Assembly (NCBI RefSeq): GCF_000208865.1
Contig: NC_018393.1
Span: 310,001-374,000 of the forward strand
DNA length: 64,000 nt
Source of the DNA: Neospora caninum Liverpool
Lineage: Eukaryota > Apicomplexa > Conoidasida > Eucoccidiorida > Sarcocystidae
Reading direction: 5' to 3'
A model generated the notes under the pieces. It was not told where the DNA came from. It made no database searches and saw only the letters and a program-made list of their open reading frames with translations. Positions 48,867 to 59,252 of this stretch are shown here, piece after piece (the first letter of the stretch is position 1; every line of letters starts with the position of its first letter). Both the position numbers and the translations under genes were made by a program.

Positions 48867-49963
48867 GGAGTGCGATGTTGCATGTTGCCCTGTCATCGTT
48901 GGAGCGACACTTCGCCAGATTCTACAGAGGGCCCTCCGCCACCCTGCTGTATATACAGTTGGCTGGCTCGTCGCCGTGAATACTTTTTTAGACGTGCAAC
49001 GCTGATTTTCGCGAATCATGCGGCAACTGCGCTCACGACGCAGCACGAGATAGACGCTGGTAGCCAGCTCACATTCGCCACACGACCACCATGGAACGGT
49101 TTCAGTGGGCCACAGGGCCCTGGCAGCGCGGAGGACAACATCACTCGACATTTTGCGTACAATGTGCAGCTGTCTCAGCTCGTGTTTTCGGCGCGTATAC
49201 CTTGTATTATTTAACCCAGGCAATTAGGCTTTTTAGTTGATAATCTGTACCAACCGACCTAAAATCGTGATGTCCTCGGTGCGAGACCTGTGTACGGAGG
49301 CAAGTAGCCACCATGAGGAGCTTGACACTGACTTGCTCTCAGCATACTGTTTTAGGCAGCTCCGTCAATCACCTGTGTGAACTTTTAAAGGTACTGCAGG
49401 CAACGTGATGCAATGGAACCCTTTAAGTGAGACAATCAACTATGCTGGGGGCGCGTGCCTGGAGATGAGCATGCAGAAATGAGCGCCTCATACCTAAAGT
49501 AACCCGTGAATCCAGGGTTCGATGTAGGATCAACTGCACACGCACATACCGGTAACAACTTTCCAGAGTTTAACCGGACATACTGGACGGTCAGATGCTT
49601 TTTCATAGCCAAACAGAAGGCAGGTCTGCGCCGTTCCACCTGGTCGCGCAAACAAAAACCATGGCACTCTTACAGGCGTCGTGGAACGGAGTACGACGCC
49701 TTGCACAACGAACTGAAAAGATGACGTGTGTGTCATCTGCATGCAATCTTCCCGAGGGCAGGATCCGCCATAAAAAGACGAATTGTGTTTCGACACCTCA
49801 TTCACATACTCCCTCATATTCCTACAAAAGAAATTCAGTCGTGTCTCTGACAACATCAACGCGACAAGGTCTGCATTTCCCTCGAGTGTGGCTGTAGATC
49901 CCTGCGCGGATGGGCGGTCGGTGCCGACACTTGAAACGACAACACGGATACGCAACACGGTTC

Positions 49964-52900
49964 CTAAACGTCGACGTTGCAGTTCTCAAACGTAGAAAAC
50001 TGTTGGGAGGCCGCAAACAACCGGCGCAGCACATCTCGTAGTGAAACTGCCACGTACAATGGTGATGAGGAAGTGGTAGGATCGGCGTCGGAATCGGAGC
50101 GAGTTTCGCCGTCCCGTCCACAACCCGACAGGCAGGCTGCGTGTTGGGTTTCCTCTAGGAGGGACCGCAGGACCAAGCGAAGCTTCTGATACCGCAGCTC
50201 AAGCTGGCATTTTGTTTTGAAGAATCGAGCCGTGCCCGCTGTTGGTTTCCCTTCCCCTGTGCACAGCATCGGCTTCTGGGCCTTGGAACTGTGAGTACGG
50301 TTGCGCGTCCCCAGAGGCCGCATGTGTGGTGCCCGCCTACCCTGAAATGCTAAGTTTCTTCCTGACTGTGACGGAAGAATTACCGTCGTCTTTTGCTTTG
50401 CCGAGACTCGGGGAAGACCGCTTCTACCGACGCGCTGTCGACTGAGAACCTGACGTACAGTCGTCTGAAACCAGTGAAGGCAACTGCGCATCAAGGCTAC
50501 GACACCATTTGCGTGACTCTGCGCTGTATCGGCCACGTGGCTAACATGCCACGATCGGTGATTCAGTCCCCCATCGTTGGCCCCGGCCAAACCGCGTGCG
50601 CTCCTGAACCCGGACGCTCCTGTCCCCTCAGAACTGTTCTCCGAACGTACTTTCGCGTTGCGCATCAGCTTTTTCTGGTGGCCCACCTCACACTCGCCAT
50701 GTGAGCCTGAGAGCCCTCTGCCTGTGGCGAGTCCTGGCGGTCCCTCGTTTGCCTTCGCGGCGTCAGGTGCGCTGCTATTGAGACAGTGCACCCGCCCGGA
50801 ACCCCCTGAGTCTTGCGCATCCCACCTGTGCCGCATTTCCATTCGCCCTTCCACACCCTCTTTCTTCTTCTCTTCCGTTCCCTCGCCCAGACCCGCTGGT
50901 CGTGCCAAATCCACTGCCTCAGAGTGCAACGAACCGAGAAATCGCGAGAGGGCTGGCAGAAACGAAGCGATTCGAGCGACGGCCTCGCCGCCCAGAGCCT
51001 TTGCAGATACTCTAGGCCCGCGAGCCAACAGAAGCCGGCACGCAGCCCAGAAACAGAGATGCATCACAAGGCAAGAGGAAACTCCATAAGACATTTCGGA
51101 CAGAACCGGACAGATCGCTTCACTTTCCACGGCGCGCCGCGGTTCGCCCTCTGCGAAGAGACGCCGTTCCCGATTCGAGGAAAAGCCTCGAGGCTCCGAC
51201 CCTGGGACGTCGGTAGTCTCAGAATCTTCGCATCTGCTGGCCACAGTTCCCTTGTCTTTCTGCGTGTCCTCCGCAGCGGCCGAGCGAGAGTTCCCACGGT
51301 CTTCGGGTACACCTACCGCGTTCTCGAGTCCCTTCGGTCGGGAAAGATGGAACTGCGGTGAAGCCTCGGATTCGCAGAGTCCCTCCCGTCTGTTTCTGCG
51401 CTCGACATCCCACAACTCTTTCAGGAGTTTTTCCTCCTCCTCTGTGGAACCGGTTTGCAGCGACGCGAAGCACGGCTCCCAGAGATGCAACGCGACAATC
51501 CGCTCCTGAAGCGTTTCTGGGCAGAGGCGAGTTTTCGGCCACGGCGTCGCGCCACTGGTGAGATGCACAGGGTCTCCGAACGCGTCGAGGAGGGGGAAGT
51601 CCAAAATGTTTCCGGCTTCTCCACTGTACCAAGGTTCCTCTTCTACACTTGAAGGCCCGCTTTCTTCCTTCTCGCCACCGGTCATGTGGAACCTGGAAGA
51701 CGGCAAGGAAGCCTGAAAAGAGCCGAGCCGTCCGAGGGCCACGAGGATTCGCTTCCCCGTGGCCGCGCGTTTCAGTCTGCGCCGTCGGAGGAAGGCTCTC
51801 AGACTGTCTCGCAATGCCGCCTCTGCCTCGCGCCTTCCTGTCTCGTCCCCGTGCGGAGGATCACCCGCTTGCTGCCTTCTGGTAAGAGCGTCTTCAGAGT
51901 TAGGGTTCACCCCCACGTGGCGCCCATCAGGCTCTCCAGTCTTCGTCGTCAGGAACGGCGGTTTCAAATCTTCTGTCATCCCCCCCTCGCCGTTCTCCTT
52001 CGGCGGGCACGTCGCCTCCGTACGCGCGAAACCCCCGAGGGGTGAGCTGACGTTCGTTCTCTTTCGGACGAGCGACCGCGCCTGCGCTTCGTCGGCCAAA
52101 ATGCCTTTTTCGCCAAGACTGTCGACTCCTTCCTCCCCGTCGTTCACGGCCTCCTCTCGCTTCTCCCACCGAGACGCGTCGCCGTACCGACTTCCCAAGA
52201 ACTGCTTCTGGAGCGCTCGCAGCGACAGCCGCGAGTCGGCGGCCAGACGCAGAAGCACGTCTTCAAATCTCCCAGGAGTGCGCTGTTCTCCCTTCGACTG
52301 GGTCCCGAGTGCGCTCGAGGTCCGCGCCTCCTTTTCCTCGCTTGCCCTCCCTGCCACGCTCCCGCCGAGCCTCTCAGCCTCCACGCGTCCCTGCACGTCC
52401 TCCCTTGGTGTGACCCCGCTCCCCTCAGTGGAAGGCGAGCCGCCTTCTCTCACCTCTCGTCCCTGAGGCCGAAGAGCGATGCATCTGGAGCCCGAGAAGG
52501 AAAAACCGTTTTGGACGACGCGGCCACCGACAATGCGGAAGGGAATGCGGCGCGTCTTCTTCAGACTCGGCTCCGCACTCGGCGCCGACCTCGTTGGGAC
52601 TTCCTGAAGAGTGCAACGCGCGGTCCAAGGCGGTAGAGAAGACGAAAAGGAACGAGACTGCAGTCCCCGCCCCGCGTGAGCCTCGGAGCACTCGCCGGAG
52701 CGTGGAGACTGCATCGCATCCAAGACGCGTGGGACACACATGCCCGCCTTTCGACCGCTGTCAGAACAGTGTACTGCTTGAACGCTTCTGTCCTCCCTTT
52801 CGCGGGCTTTGTCTCTTCTGCTTTGACAGTCCGAAAAACGACGAAAACCCGGATCGAGACATTCCGACACGCATTCCAAGGGCGACTGACGCGACTGTGC

Positions 52901-54367
52901 ATCGCGCCACGTCTCGCCATCACGGGACGCGTTGAAGGCAGTTGCACGCAGGAGAGGAGAGGCGGGCACAGGCACGCGGCTTCTCGAAAGTTCTGCTGAG
53001 TGGCATGACGAGCGGCCCGTTGGGGGGACGCGTGACGCCTCCGGTTCCCTCGCGCCACGTGTCCGCTCGTCGACTCGTGCACGGTTTGTCTCAGCTCGCG
53101 TCGCTCCTCCACTTCCTGGAGAGTCTTCGAAACCGACCCTCGGTGCCTTCTCCCCCTTCTTCACCCCGCACAGAGACTCCACAGCCTGCGCACCTGAAAG
53201 GAGACATCCCGCGCCTGTCAGTTGCCCCCGCCCCTCGATCTCGCCCGCTCTGTCTCTGGAGCCGGAAGGAGCACCTCTTCGCCGACGTCGCTTCGCTCGT
53301 TTCTGAGATCCAGACCAGCCAGGAGACGCATGCATCTGCGATTGCGTCTCTCTGTCTGGCCCGCTTTCGCTGGACGCGCGACGCGCCTCTCTCCCTCTGA
53401 GGCGGTTCGCCGTCTCGGGCGATTCCTGCGGGTCGGTTTCTGCCTCGTTTTCTGCTTCCCGTCGGGGGCCTGCCTCCTCTCGACGGAAAGGAAGGCCGGG
53501 CTGTCGCCTTTGAAAAGTTCCTCCTGTGTCCACGTCCGCGCAGTCGGCCTGTGGCCCTCCAAGAAACGCGTCTTGCCGAGAGCTGACAGAACGGCCTGGC
53601 GCATGCACAACCGCACGAAGAGGGGTAAGACGCGCGCCTGACGCGACGCGTTCACTGGCGCCACATGCCCTCGGGCGCGAAGGACAGTGCGGCGCTTCGG
53701 ACACTGGCGAGCAGGAAAACAGACTGGAGGTCGTAAGAAGAGGTCTCGCGGAACCTCCCGTCACGCCGATCCACCCCGCCCTTCCGATGGAGTCTGGGAA
53801 CTCGAGGAGGCTGACTCGTGTCGTCTTCTCGCTCGCGGCTGCAGCCCCCGGATCTCGGCCGGCGTGCTCAGAGGCCATGCCTTCCAACTGTGCGCTCCCG
53901 TTAGCATCTCGTCTGTTCGAGTCAGGACACAGGAAGAAATCCAGGTGACTTCTTCGGCGTCGCCGCTTCGCGTCTCGCGCTGGACCTGAGGCTCGTCTGA
54001 CGCCTGTCCGTGGACCCTCTGCATGCGGTTCGGCCTCGCTGCGCCCGTCACTCGCCCCTCTCTCCCGTCTGCCTGACATGCGGCTCGCCCAGCCCCTCTC
54101 TTCGTCTGTAGGCGGAAGAAGGAGCTCAGCGAACGAGGGCGGAGGGAGGAAAGGGAGAGAACGCGGAGGACGCCCGTGTCGTTCATCTGGGATCCCTGGA
54201 CGTCCGCCGGAGCCTGCGCATGCAGAGAAGTTTCTCCGACAAAAAGACGGGCCGTCAGGGTCTTCTCGCGCCTGATCTCTGGCCGGCTTCTTCCGTGCGC
54301 CCCACTCAGGACTCGGACGCGTCTCGGCCTCTCCAGGCGCGACGCCGGTTCGTGTCCCTGCGGACAT
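49964..54367 (-). CDS. Large low-complexity protein of unknown function, 1467 residues
   Basis: I do not recognise this protein. A single frame of 1468 codons runs from ATG at 54367 to TAG; no intron is needed. Composition is Arg/Ser/Glu/Gly-rich with two basic clusters that look like nuclear localisation signals (KRRRRR at 134-139 and KRAKRRRRR near residue 370). More ordered stretches are few: RIPFRIVGGRVVQNGFSFSG near the middle, LQERIVALHLWEPCFASL with a following acidic helix, a hydrophobic patch around SCLVMHLCFWAACRLLLA, and a helical C-terminus (KCQLELRYQKLRLVLRSLL) before the final SLRDVLRRLFAASQQF. No signal peptide is evident. High GC leaves several long antisense frames open here, so coding status rests on frame length alone, but a 4.4 kb frame is unlikely by chance. 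Its start may lie further upstream through a spliced 5' exon. Confidence 0.75.
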   Translation of the reverse strand: MSAGTRTGVAPGEAETRPSPEWGARKKPARDQAREDPDGPSFCRRNFSACAGSGGRPGIPDERHGRPPRSLPFLPPPSFAELLLPPTDEERGWASRMSGRRERGASDGRSEAEPHAEGPRTGVRRASGPARDAKRRRRRSHLDFFLCPDSNRRDANGSAQLEGMASEHAGRDPGAAAASEKTTRVSLLEFPDSIGRAGWIGVTGGSARPLLTTSSLFSCSPVSEAPHCPSRPRACGASERVASGARLTPLRAVVHAPGRSVSSRQDAFLGGPQADCADVDTGGTFQRRQPGLPFRREEAGPRREAENEAETDPQESPETANRLRGREARRASSESGPDRETQSQMHASPGWSGSQKRAKRRRRRGAPSGSRDRAGEIEGRGQLTGAGCLLSGAQAVESLCGVKKGEKAPRVGFEDSPGSGGATRAETNRARVDERTRGAREPEASRVPPTGRSSCHSAELSRSRVPVPASPLLRATAFNASRDGETWRDAQSRQSPLECVSECLDPGFRRFSDCQSRRDKAREREDRSVQAVHCSDSGRKAGMCVPRVLDAMQSPRSGECSEAHAGRGLQSRSFSSSLPPWTARCTLQEVPTRSAPSAEPSLKKTRRIPFRIVGGRVVQNGFSFSGSRCIALRPQGREVREGGSPSTEGSGVTPREDVQGRVEAERLGGSVAGRASEEKEARTSSALGTQSKGEQRTPGRFEDVLLRLAADSRLSLRALQKQFLGSRYGDASRWEKREEAVNDGEEGVDSLGEKGILADEAQARSLVRKRTNVSSPLGGFARTEATCPPKENGEGGMTEDLKPPFLTTKTGEPDGRHVGVNPNSEDALTRRQQAGDPPHGDETGRREAEAALRDSLRAFLRRRRLKRAATGKRILVALGRLGSFQASLPSSRFHMTGGEKEESGPSSVEEEPWYSGEAGNILDFPLLDAFGDPVHLTSGATPWPKTRLCPETLQERIVALHLWEPCFASLQTGSTEEEEKLLKELWDVERRNRREGLCESEASPQFHLSRPKGLENAVGVPEDRGNSRSAAAEDTQKDKGTVASRCEDSETTDVPGSEPRGFSSNRERRLFAEGEPRRAVESEAICPVLSEMSYGVSSCLVMHLCFWAACRLLLARGPRVSAKALGGEAVARIASFLPALSRFLGSLHSEAVDLARPAGLGEGTEEKKKEGVEGRMEMRHRWDAQDSGGSGRVHCLNSSAPDAAKANEGPPGLATGRGLSGSHGECEVGHQKKLMRNAKVRSENSSEGTGASGFRSARGLAGANDGGLNHRSWHVSHVADTAQSHANGVVALMRSCLHWFQTTVRQVLSRQRVGRSGLPRVSAKQKTTVILPSQSGRNLAFQGRRAPHMRPLGTRNRTHSSKAQKPMLCTGEGKPTAGTARFFKTKCQLELRYQKLRLVLRSLLEETQHAACLSGCGRDGETRSDSDADPTTSSSPLYVAVSLRDVLRRLFAASQQFSTFENCNVDV

Positions 54368-54470
54368 CGTTCTCTGCCTCCGGAGCACGTGGAATCTCGC
54401 GTTCTCGTCGGAAGTTTCCCGAGAACGCGCGCGGCGCGTCCTCAGCTAGCCTCCTTCCGCTTTTCGTCCT

Positions 54471-54487
54471 GGGGGGGGGGGGGGGGG
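54471..54487. repeat. Homopolymer of 17 G (C17 in the leftward transcript)
   Basis: An uninterrupted G run in the 5' flank of the 1467-residue gene, about 100 bases before its ATG. Confidence 0.9.
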
Positions 54488-56142
54488 CGGTCCGTTCACT
54501 CCCTGTGTTTGCGACACACGCTCCCTCTAGCATCTTTGTGTGACGCACGACAGTCTCCACTCTGGGCTCTCTGCTCCTCGTCTCCCCTCCGCCCCTCCGA
54601 CTTGTGCGGCTGAAAACGCGCATGCAAAGCAGTTTTTCTCAGCCAAGAACCCGGCGGTTGAGCGAAAACCGACTGCAGCGCGACACCCGCCTCCTCCGTC
54701 AACAAAAAACGCCTCCCGACCAGAGTGCTTCAAAACAGATTTTTCGCAGAGTGCTCACTGCCTCCCTTTCGGGCGAACGAGGCAGTGAAAGCCACAGCTT
54801 TTCCGGTTGCAGACCTGGCTGTTTCCAGCGGAGACGGTAGCTGAACGGATCGCCGAGAGAAAGGAAAGGGGAAGAGGCGAAAAGGCGAAAGAGTCGCTGT
54901 AGAAAAGGATCGTCTTTCTGCTTCCCAGAACCCTAAAGGGAAGGCCGATCTCTCTAGTCTGCTCTTTTTAGCCGACTTACGGTAAACGAACCTCGAGCTC
55001 GCCGAGGAAAGCCTGCGCAGCGAAGAACAAGGAGAGTCCAGAGAGAGGAGCGGAGGGGAACGCGAGAAAGCGGACCCAACGAAGAACGGTTTGCCTCCTC
55101 GCTCCTGCTCGAGGGCTTCTTCGCTTCTTCATCTCTTCGGCGGACTCTTCCGCGCGGAAAAAATCGAGGTTCTCGCGCGCAACGGGTTTCGCTGAGAAGA
55201 GTCGAGGCCGGACGCTGTTGAAGAGCTATCTTCAACTGCACACCGCATGCGCAGCAAAGGGGAGTTCTCTGCGCGCAAATATGTGGATTTCTGCATCGCT
55301 GGACGGCGACGCTTTCGCAGGAAAAACCCGCTAGGTCTGACGAGACACGCGAGGTCGGGTCTTCTCCGGAGCACTTCGGAGTGCATGCACATGCAGCCGA
55401 CACCTTTCTGCAAAACAATCCAGCTTCGACCCTCTCGAGTTGGGGCGGGCCGTCTGCAGTTTTCCTCTTGAATTTTTCTGGACGACGTGGGAACCTCTCC
55501 GCGTCCAAGGGTGTTTTTCGTCTTTCCTTCCAAATCTCTTTTCCTTCGCGAACCCGACTCCCCAGGGGCAGCGGTTCCTTGCCTTTTCTCGAAGGGTTTG
55601 CTGCGAGATGAATAGCGGCGCTCCTCAAATGATCGTCGACTTCGGTCTGCGAGCCACTCGACCTTTTCCTCGTCGCCTCTTTTTAACGGTTCCGACCTGC
55701 GTTTTCCGTCGCGACGGCTCTGGCTAAACTTTTGTGGGCGCGCGAAATGCCTCGCTCCAAAACGAGAAGCTAGCGACTCCTTTTTGACGAAAGGGATGTC
55801 TTGTTCGCCAGGAGCAGTCGTTCCTCCGGCGTCTTTACGGCGGGAACAAGTTCCACTGCAAAGGTCGGTTTCTCTCAGAGAAAGGCGGTCCTTCCGGTGC
55901 CTCGCAAAAGGCGACTGTTCCTCTTTTCCATTCCCTTCGAACGCACTTGCTCGGTTCCCGTCTCCCTTTCTTCCTTTTCCGTAAAGTTTCTCACTCTTGT
56001 CTGTTTTAGACTTTTCTCCTAGGTATCCTCTCTCCCACGCATCCCCGCAGGACCCTTCCAGTTACTTCTCTTCTCTCCGCCGCCCAGCTTTCGGATTCGG
56101 TTTCTCCATATACTGTTGTGCTCACATCTGCAAGTGCACATA

Positions 56143-56230
56143 CAGACATGCATACGTACATACGTGCATACGTACATACGTGCATACTTACATACTTGCA
56201 TACATATATATATGTATATATTTATATGTA
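56143..56230. repeat. CATA/CGTA tetranucleotide-rich repeat upstream of PEX4
   Basis: Imperfect repeats of a 16-bp block of the type ATACGTACATACGTGC decay into a TA run. Confidence 0.8.
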
Positions 56231-56665
56231 TATGGACACAATTCTGTGTCATTGTATACGTACTGTAGATTCCTTTGACCAGGGAACACTTTCACATTGT
56301 AAGTGCCGACTCACGGGCAGTCCCATGAATCTCTTTTCCTGCTGGCCTGATTGGTATCCATTCTCTGCTGTATTTGTCTACGTTTCTTTCCCGTCTGTCT
56401 TTTGGTTTTCTTCGGCCTCTGCGCCTTCCCACTCCCGGCTTCTCCCCTCGTTTCTCGTGAGATCAATATTTCCGCTGTTCTCGGGGGATCTCGCTGCGGC
56501 CTCCGAGAGGATCGCGCGGCGTGTCGCGCTGCTCTCCGCCTCTGAGCAGTCTCTCTCTCGCTCGGGTTTCCGTCTCCGCAGATCTCTTTCTCGCAGCCAC
56601 CAGGGCCTTTTTCTCTCTTCTGGAGGACGCCTCTCCTTCTCTCTTTCTCTGGGGCCTCTCGAGCC

Positions 56666-59252
56666 ATGGCGGCGCGCAATCGGCTGCTCATCGAACTTCG
56701 CGAGGCGCAACGGATGACCGACTCTCAAGTCCGCCTGGTCCCAAAGTGCGTCTCACGTCCTTTTTGTCTTCCGTTTCACACACACTTGCGCTGCTCCTCT
56801 TCCTTTCTGGTGTGCTCCTTTCACCCTTCCCGTCCTGAGTGTCCTCTGTGGTCTTTCGTCCGCCACAGAGCTGCCGAGAGTCTCGGAGCTCGGTCTTCCT
56901 CAGCGCCTTCTCGAGACTCTTCGTCTCGGTTGGGCCGCGCAGGCGACTCAAGGAGCCTTGACAGAATAGGCGAGAGCGCCGCCTGCTGCATTTCTGTTTC
57001 GGCCGTATGCGACTCGGTCTCTTTTGCATGCGTGCAGCCACGATAATATTTACCAGTGGGAGGCGGTGATCTCGGGGCCCAAAGAGTCTCCGTACCAGGT
57101 GAGCGCCTTCCCGTCTCCCGACGCTTTGGCGGGTCCCAGGCTGGGCAGAAGCGCCGGGAGGAGACGCGGAAACCGTGCGTTAAGACGTTCGCGGAGGCGG
57201 TGGGGGCGTGGAAAAAACAGAAATACGAGAGAGAGACAGCGCACTGTGGGCCAAGGTCGGACACCACGCTTCCGAGAAGAGAGCTCTGGAGCGGCAAGGA
57301 GGGATGTGGGGAGGCGATGAAGTCCGGGGAGAGGAAGAAAGGGGAGAAAACCCGAGGCTTGCAGAGAGATTGGCAGGGAGAAAACCCGAACCAGAGCGTC
57401 TTGTAGGGGAAGAGAAGAGGCGAAACAGGCAGTGCGAGCGACACCCTCTGTGGCCCGAAGCGACGCGAATGAGACGAGCCGTGACAGAAGACGCCAGAAA
57501 GCAAAGCGGAAACGCCCGAAAGGTGTGAAGGCGGAAGAGAAAGGCGTCTATCTGCGGAAAGGAGGGCGGAAAGGGAAAGCCTGAGAGCGGCAAGTGCCAC
57601 AAGCAAAGGAGAAAAGAGCACGCAACCTAAGGCACGTAGAACACGAAACAGAGAAGAAAGATCAAGAGGACCAGGGGTCTATCTCTTCTCTGTTGCTCCT
57701 CAGAACGGGAAGTGGAAGCTTCGCCTCATCTGCCCACCGACGTATCCTCTCTCGCCGCCGACGGTGACGTTTCTGACCAAGTGCTTCCACCCAAATGTCG
57801 ATTTCCGAACGGGTGCGTTTTGGCGACAAAGATGCCCATCTTCATCGTCCGACGCCGCAGGGCGAGACTCTCGCTTTCCACGCAGAGCGGAGGGCAAGTG
57901 CGTGGGACGCATGCATGCGGCTCCAGCACATGAAAGATGTGCAAACCTCGTCGCGCGTACCATCGCCCGACACAGCAAAAAAAGCATTACAAAAAACCTG
58001 CACGCACACGTGTGCATTTGCATACGTATATTCATGCTTTGAGAGAGAAACGTTGTGTTCGACACGAGAAATGCGTAGTTGTGCTTGGGCTTACCTGTAT
58101 GGACAGTGTTAATTTTTGGCCTTCTTGCCCGATGGGGTTTTACCCTGATCCGTGCGTTGCACAGAGACGTGCTGGAAGCCGGCTGTTCGGATATTATGTG
58201 TGCGACAGGGGAGCGTTTCTCGTCGTCTCTGTGTGAAGGCAAATGCACATATCTGGGTACAGAGTTGGACGGAGAGAACTGAGAAAGTTCCCCGTTTTCT
58301 AGTTTTTGCCGTCGTGCACGCTTTGTATGAAGCCCTGTGGTGTTCGGCTGTCTCTCTTTTCGTCGAAATCGTGAGGTCTAGTCTCCTCCGACAGGGGAGT
58401 CGGACCGATATTTGTTTGTAGACGCAGGCTCGCAGCCCGAGCTCCGTATTGCGCTTTTCTTGCCTCATTCTCGATGCATTATACGATGTGGGTCATTCTC
58501 TGTAGGTGCGGTTTGTCTGAACATTCTTCGAGACGGCAGCTGGACGCCTGCATGGAACCTCCACTACGTTTGCCTGGCCATCTGCGCCCTCATGGACATA
58601 CCCAACGCCGACAGTCCGCTAAACTGTGACGCAGGTGAAGCAATCGGCTGAGCGGAAAAGGAAGGGAAAGGAAAATTGGTGCCAGACGAGGAATGCGAAA
58701 ACGGGTTTCGGTGCTTTGCCCTGTGTTGCTCTATTCCGTATGGGTTTCATGTTTCAAAGCGCGTGCGTGAGATGTCCGTCGCGGGGCTTGTCCAAATGCT
58801 TGCACCGAGAGGGGAGTGCCCTACCAAGGAGGTAGCCGACAGATATGCGCAGACAGAGAAAAGGAAGGAGAGGTGGAAAGAGAGAAAAGGAAAGAGAGGG
58901 GAAAGAGAGAAAAGGAAGGAAAGGGGAGAGCAGGCACTCGCCGCGACAAAACGGCGAGACGAACAGCAACGACAAGAGGAGAATCCAACACGGAGAGAAA
59001 TAGAGAGTGCGCCAGGGAGAGAGAGGGGATAGAGAAGGTGAAGCCCGAAGGCGCTGCTTATCGTTCTCGATAGGTGGGCATATGTCCACTCATTTGGGTA
59101 TCACATGCTGGTTTCTCGATGCAGAAATTGTGCGTGTGTGGTGCTCCGCTGTGGTAGGCAATCTGATACGGTCAGGAGATATGCGGGGTTTCCGGTCGAT
59201 GGCCCGTATGTACACAATCGAGTATGCGAGCGCCGAGATCACACTCGAATAG
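56666..59252 (+). CDS. PEX4: Peroxisomal-type ubiquitin-conjugating enzyme E2 (PEX4), five exons
   Basis: Exons: 56666-56745, 57038-57098, 57704-57812, 58506-58634, 59158-59252; all borders are GT..AG and phases agree. The product is 157 residues, the same length as plant PEX4. The UBC fold is complete: the HPN motif at 76-78 (CFHPNVDF) and catalytic Cys87 in GAVCLNIL. The C-terminal half separates it from other E2s: DSPLNCDAGNLIRSGDMRGF and SMARMY match the PEX4-specific tail, close to plant SPLNCDSGNLLRSGD. In fungi and plants PEX4, held on the peroxisome by PEX22, mono-ubiquitylates a cysteine of PEX5 so that the receptor is recycled. There is no leader or transmembrane anchor, so it should be cytosolic; the apicoplast E2 would need a targeting extension. 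No PEX22 candidate is in this window. Enzyme identity is firm; a peroxisomal role in this organism is inferred. Confidence 0.92.

Larger units (their letters stand above)
46641..49963. other. Convergent intergenic region with simple repeats
   Basis: AP2 copy B ends on the left and the 1467-residue gene ends on the right, so both 3' UTRs fall here. It contains a (GT)n run at 47952-47974 and a 35-bp tandem duplication at 48797-48866. ORFs are short and overlapping, and none is supported. Confidence 0.55.
54368..56665. promoter_or_regulatory. Divergent promoter region for the 1467-residue gene and PEX4
   Basis: The two genes are transcribed outward from this 2.3 kb. It contains a G17 run about 100 bases upstream of the leftward ATG and a tetranucleotide-rich tract at 56143-56230 about 440 bases upstream of the PEX4 ATG. 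A minus-strand frame at 54954-55628 contains no ATG codon and is not called. Confidence 0.5.

Noticed and set aside
51759..53641. Plus-strand frames of 140-235 codons opposite the 1467-residue gene
   Set aside because: They are mirror frames left open by high GC and the Arg/Ser/Glu-rich codon use of the minus-strand frame; they have no domains and no coherent splice structure.
54954..55628. Minus-strand frame of 224 codons upstream of the 1467-residue gene
   Set aside because: It contains no ATG codon and looks like 5' UTR sequence.
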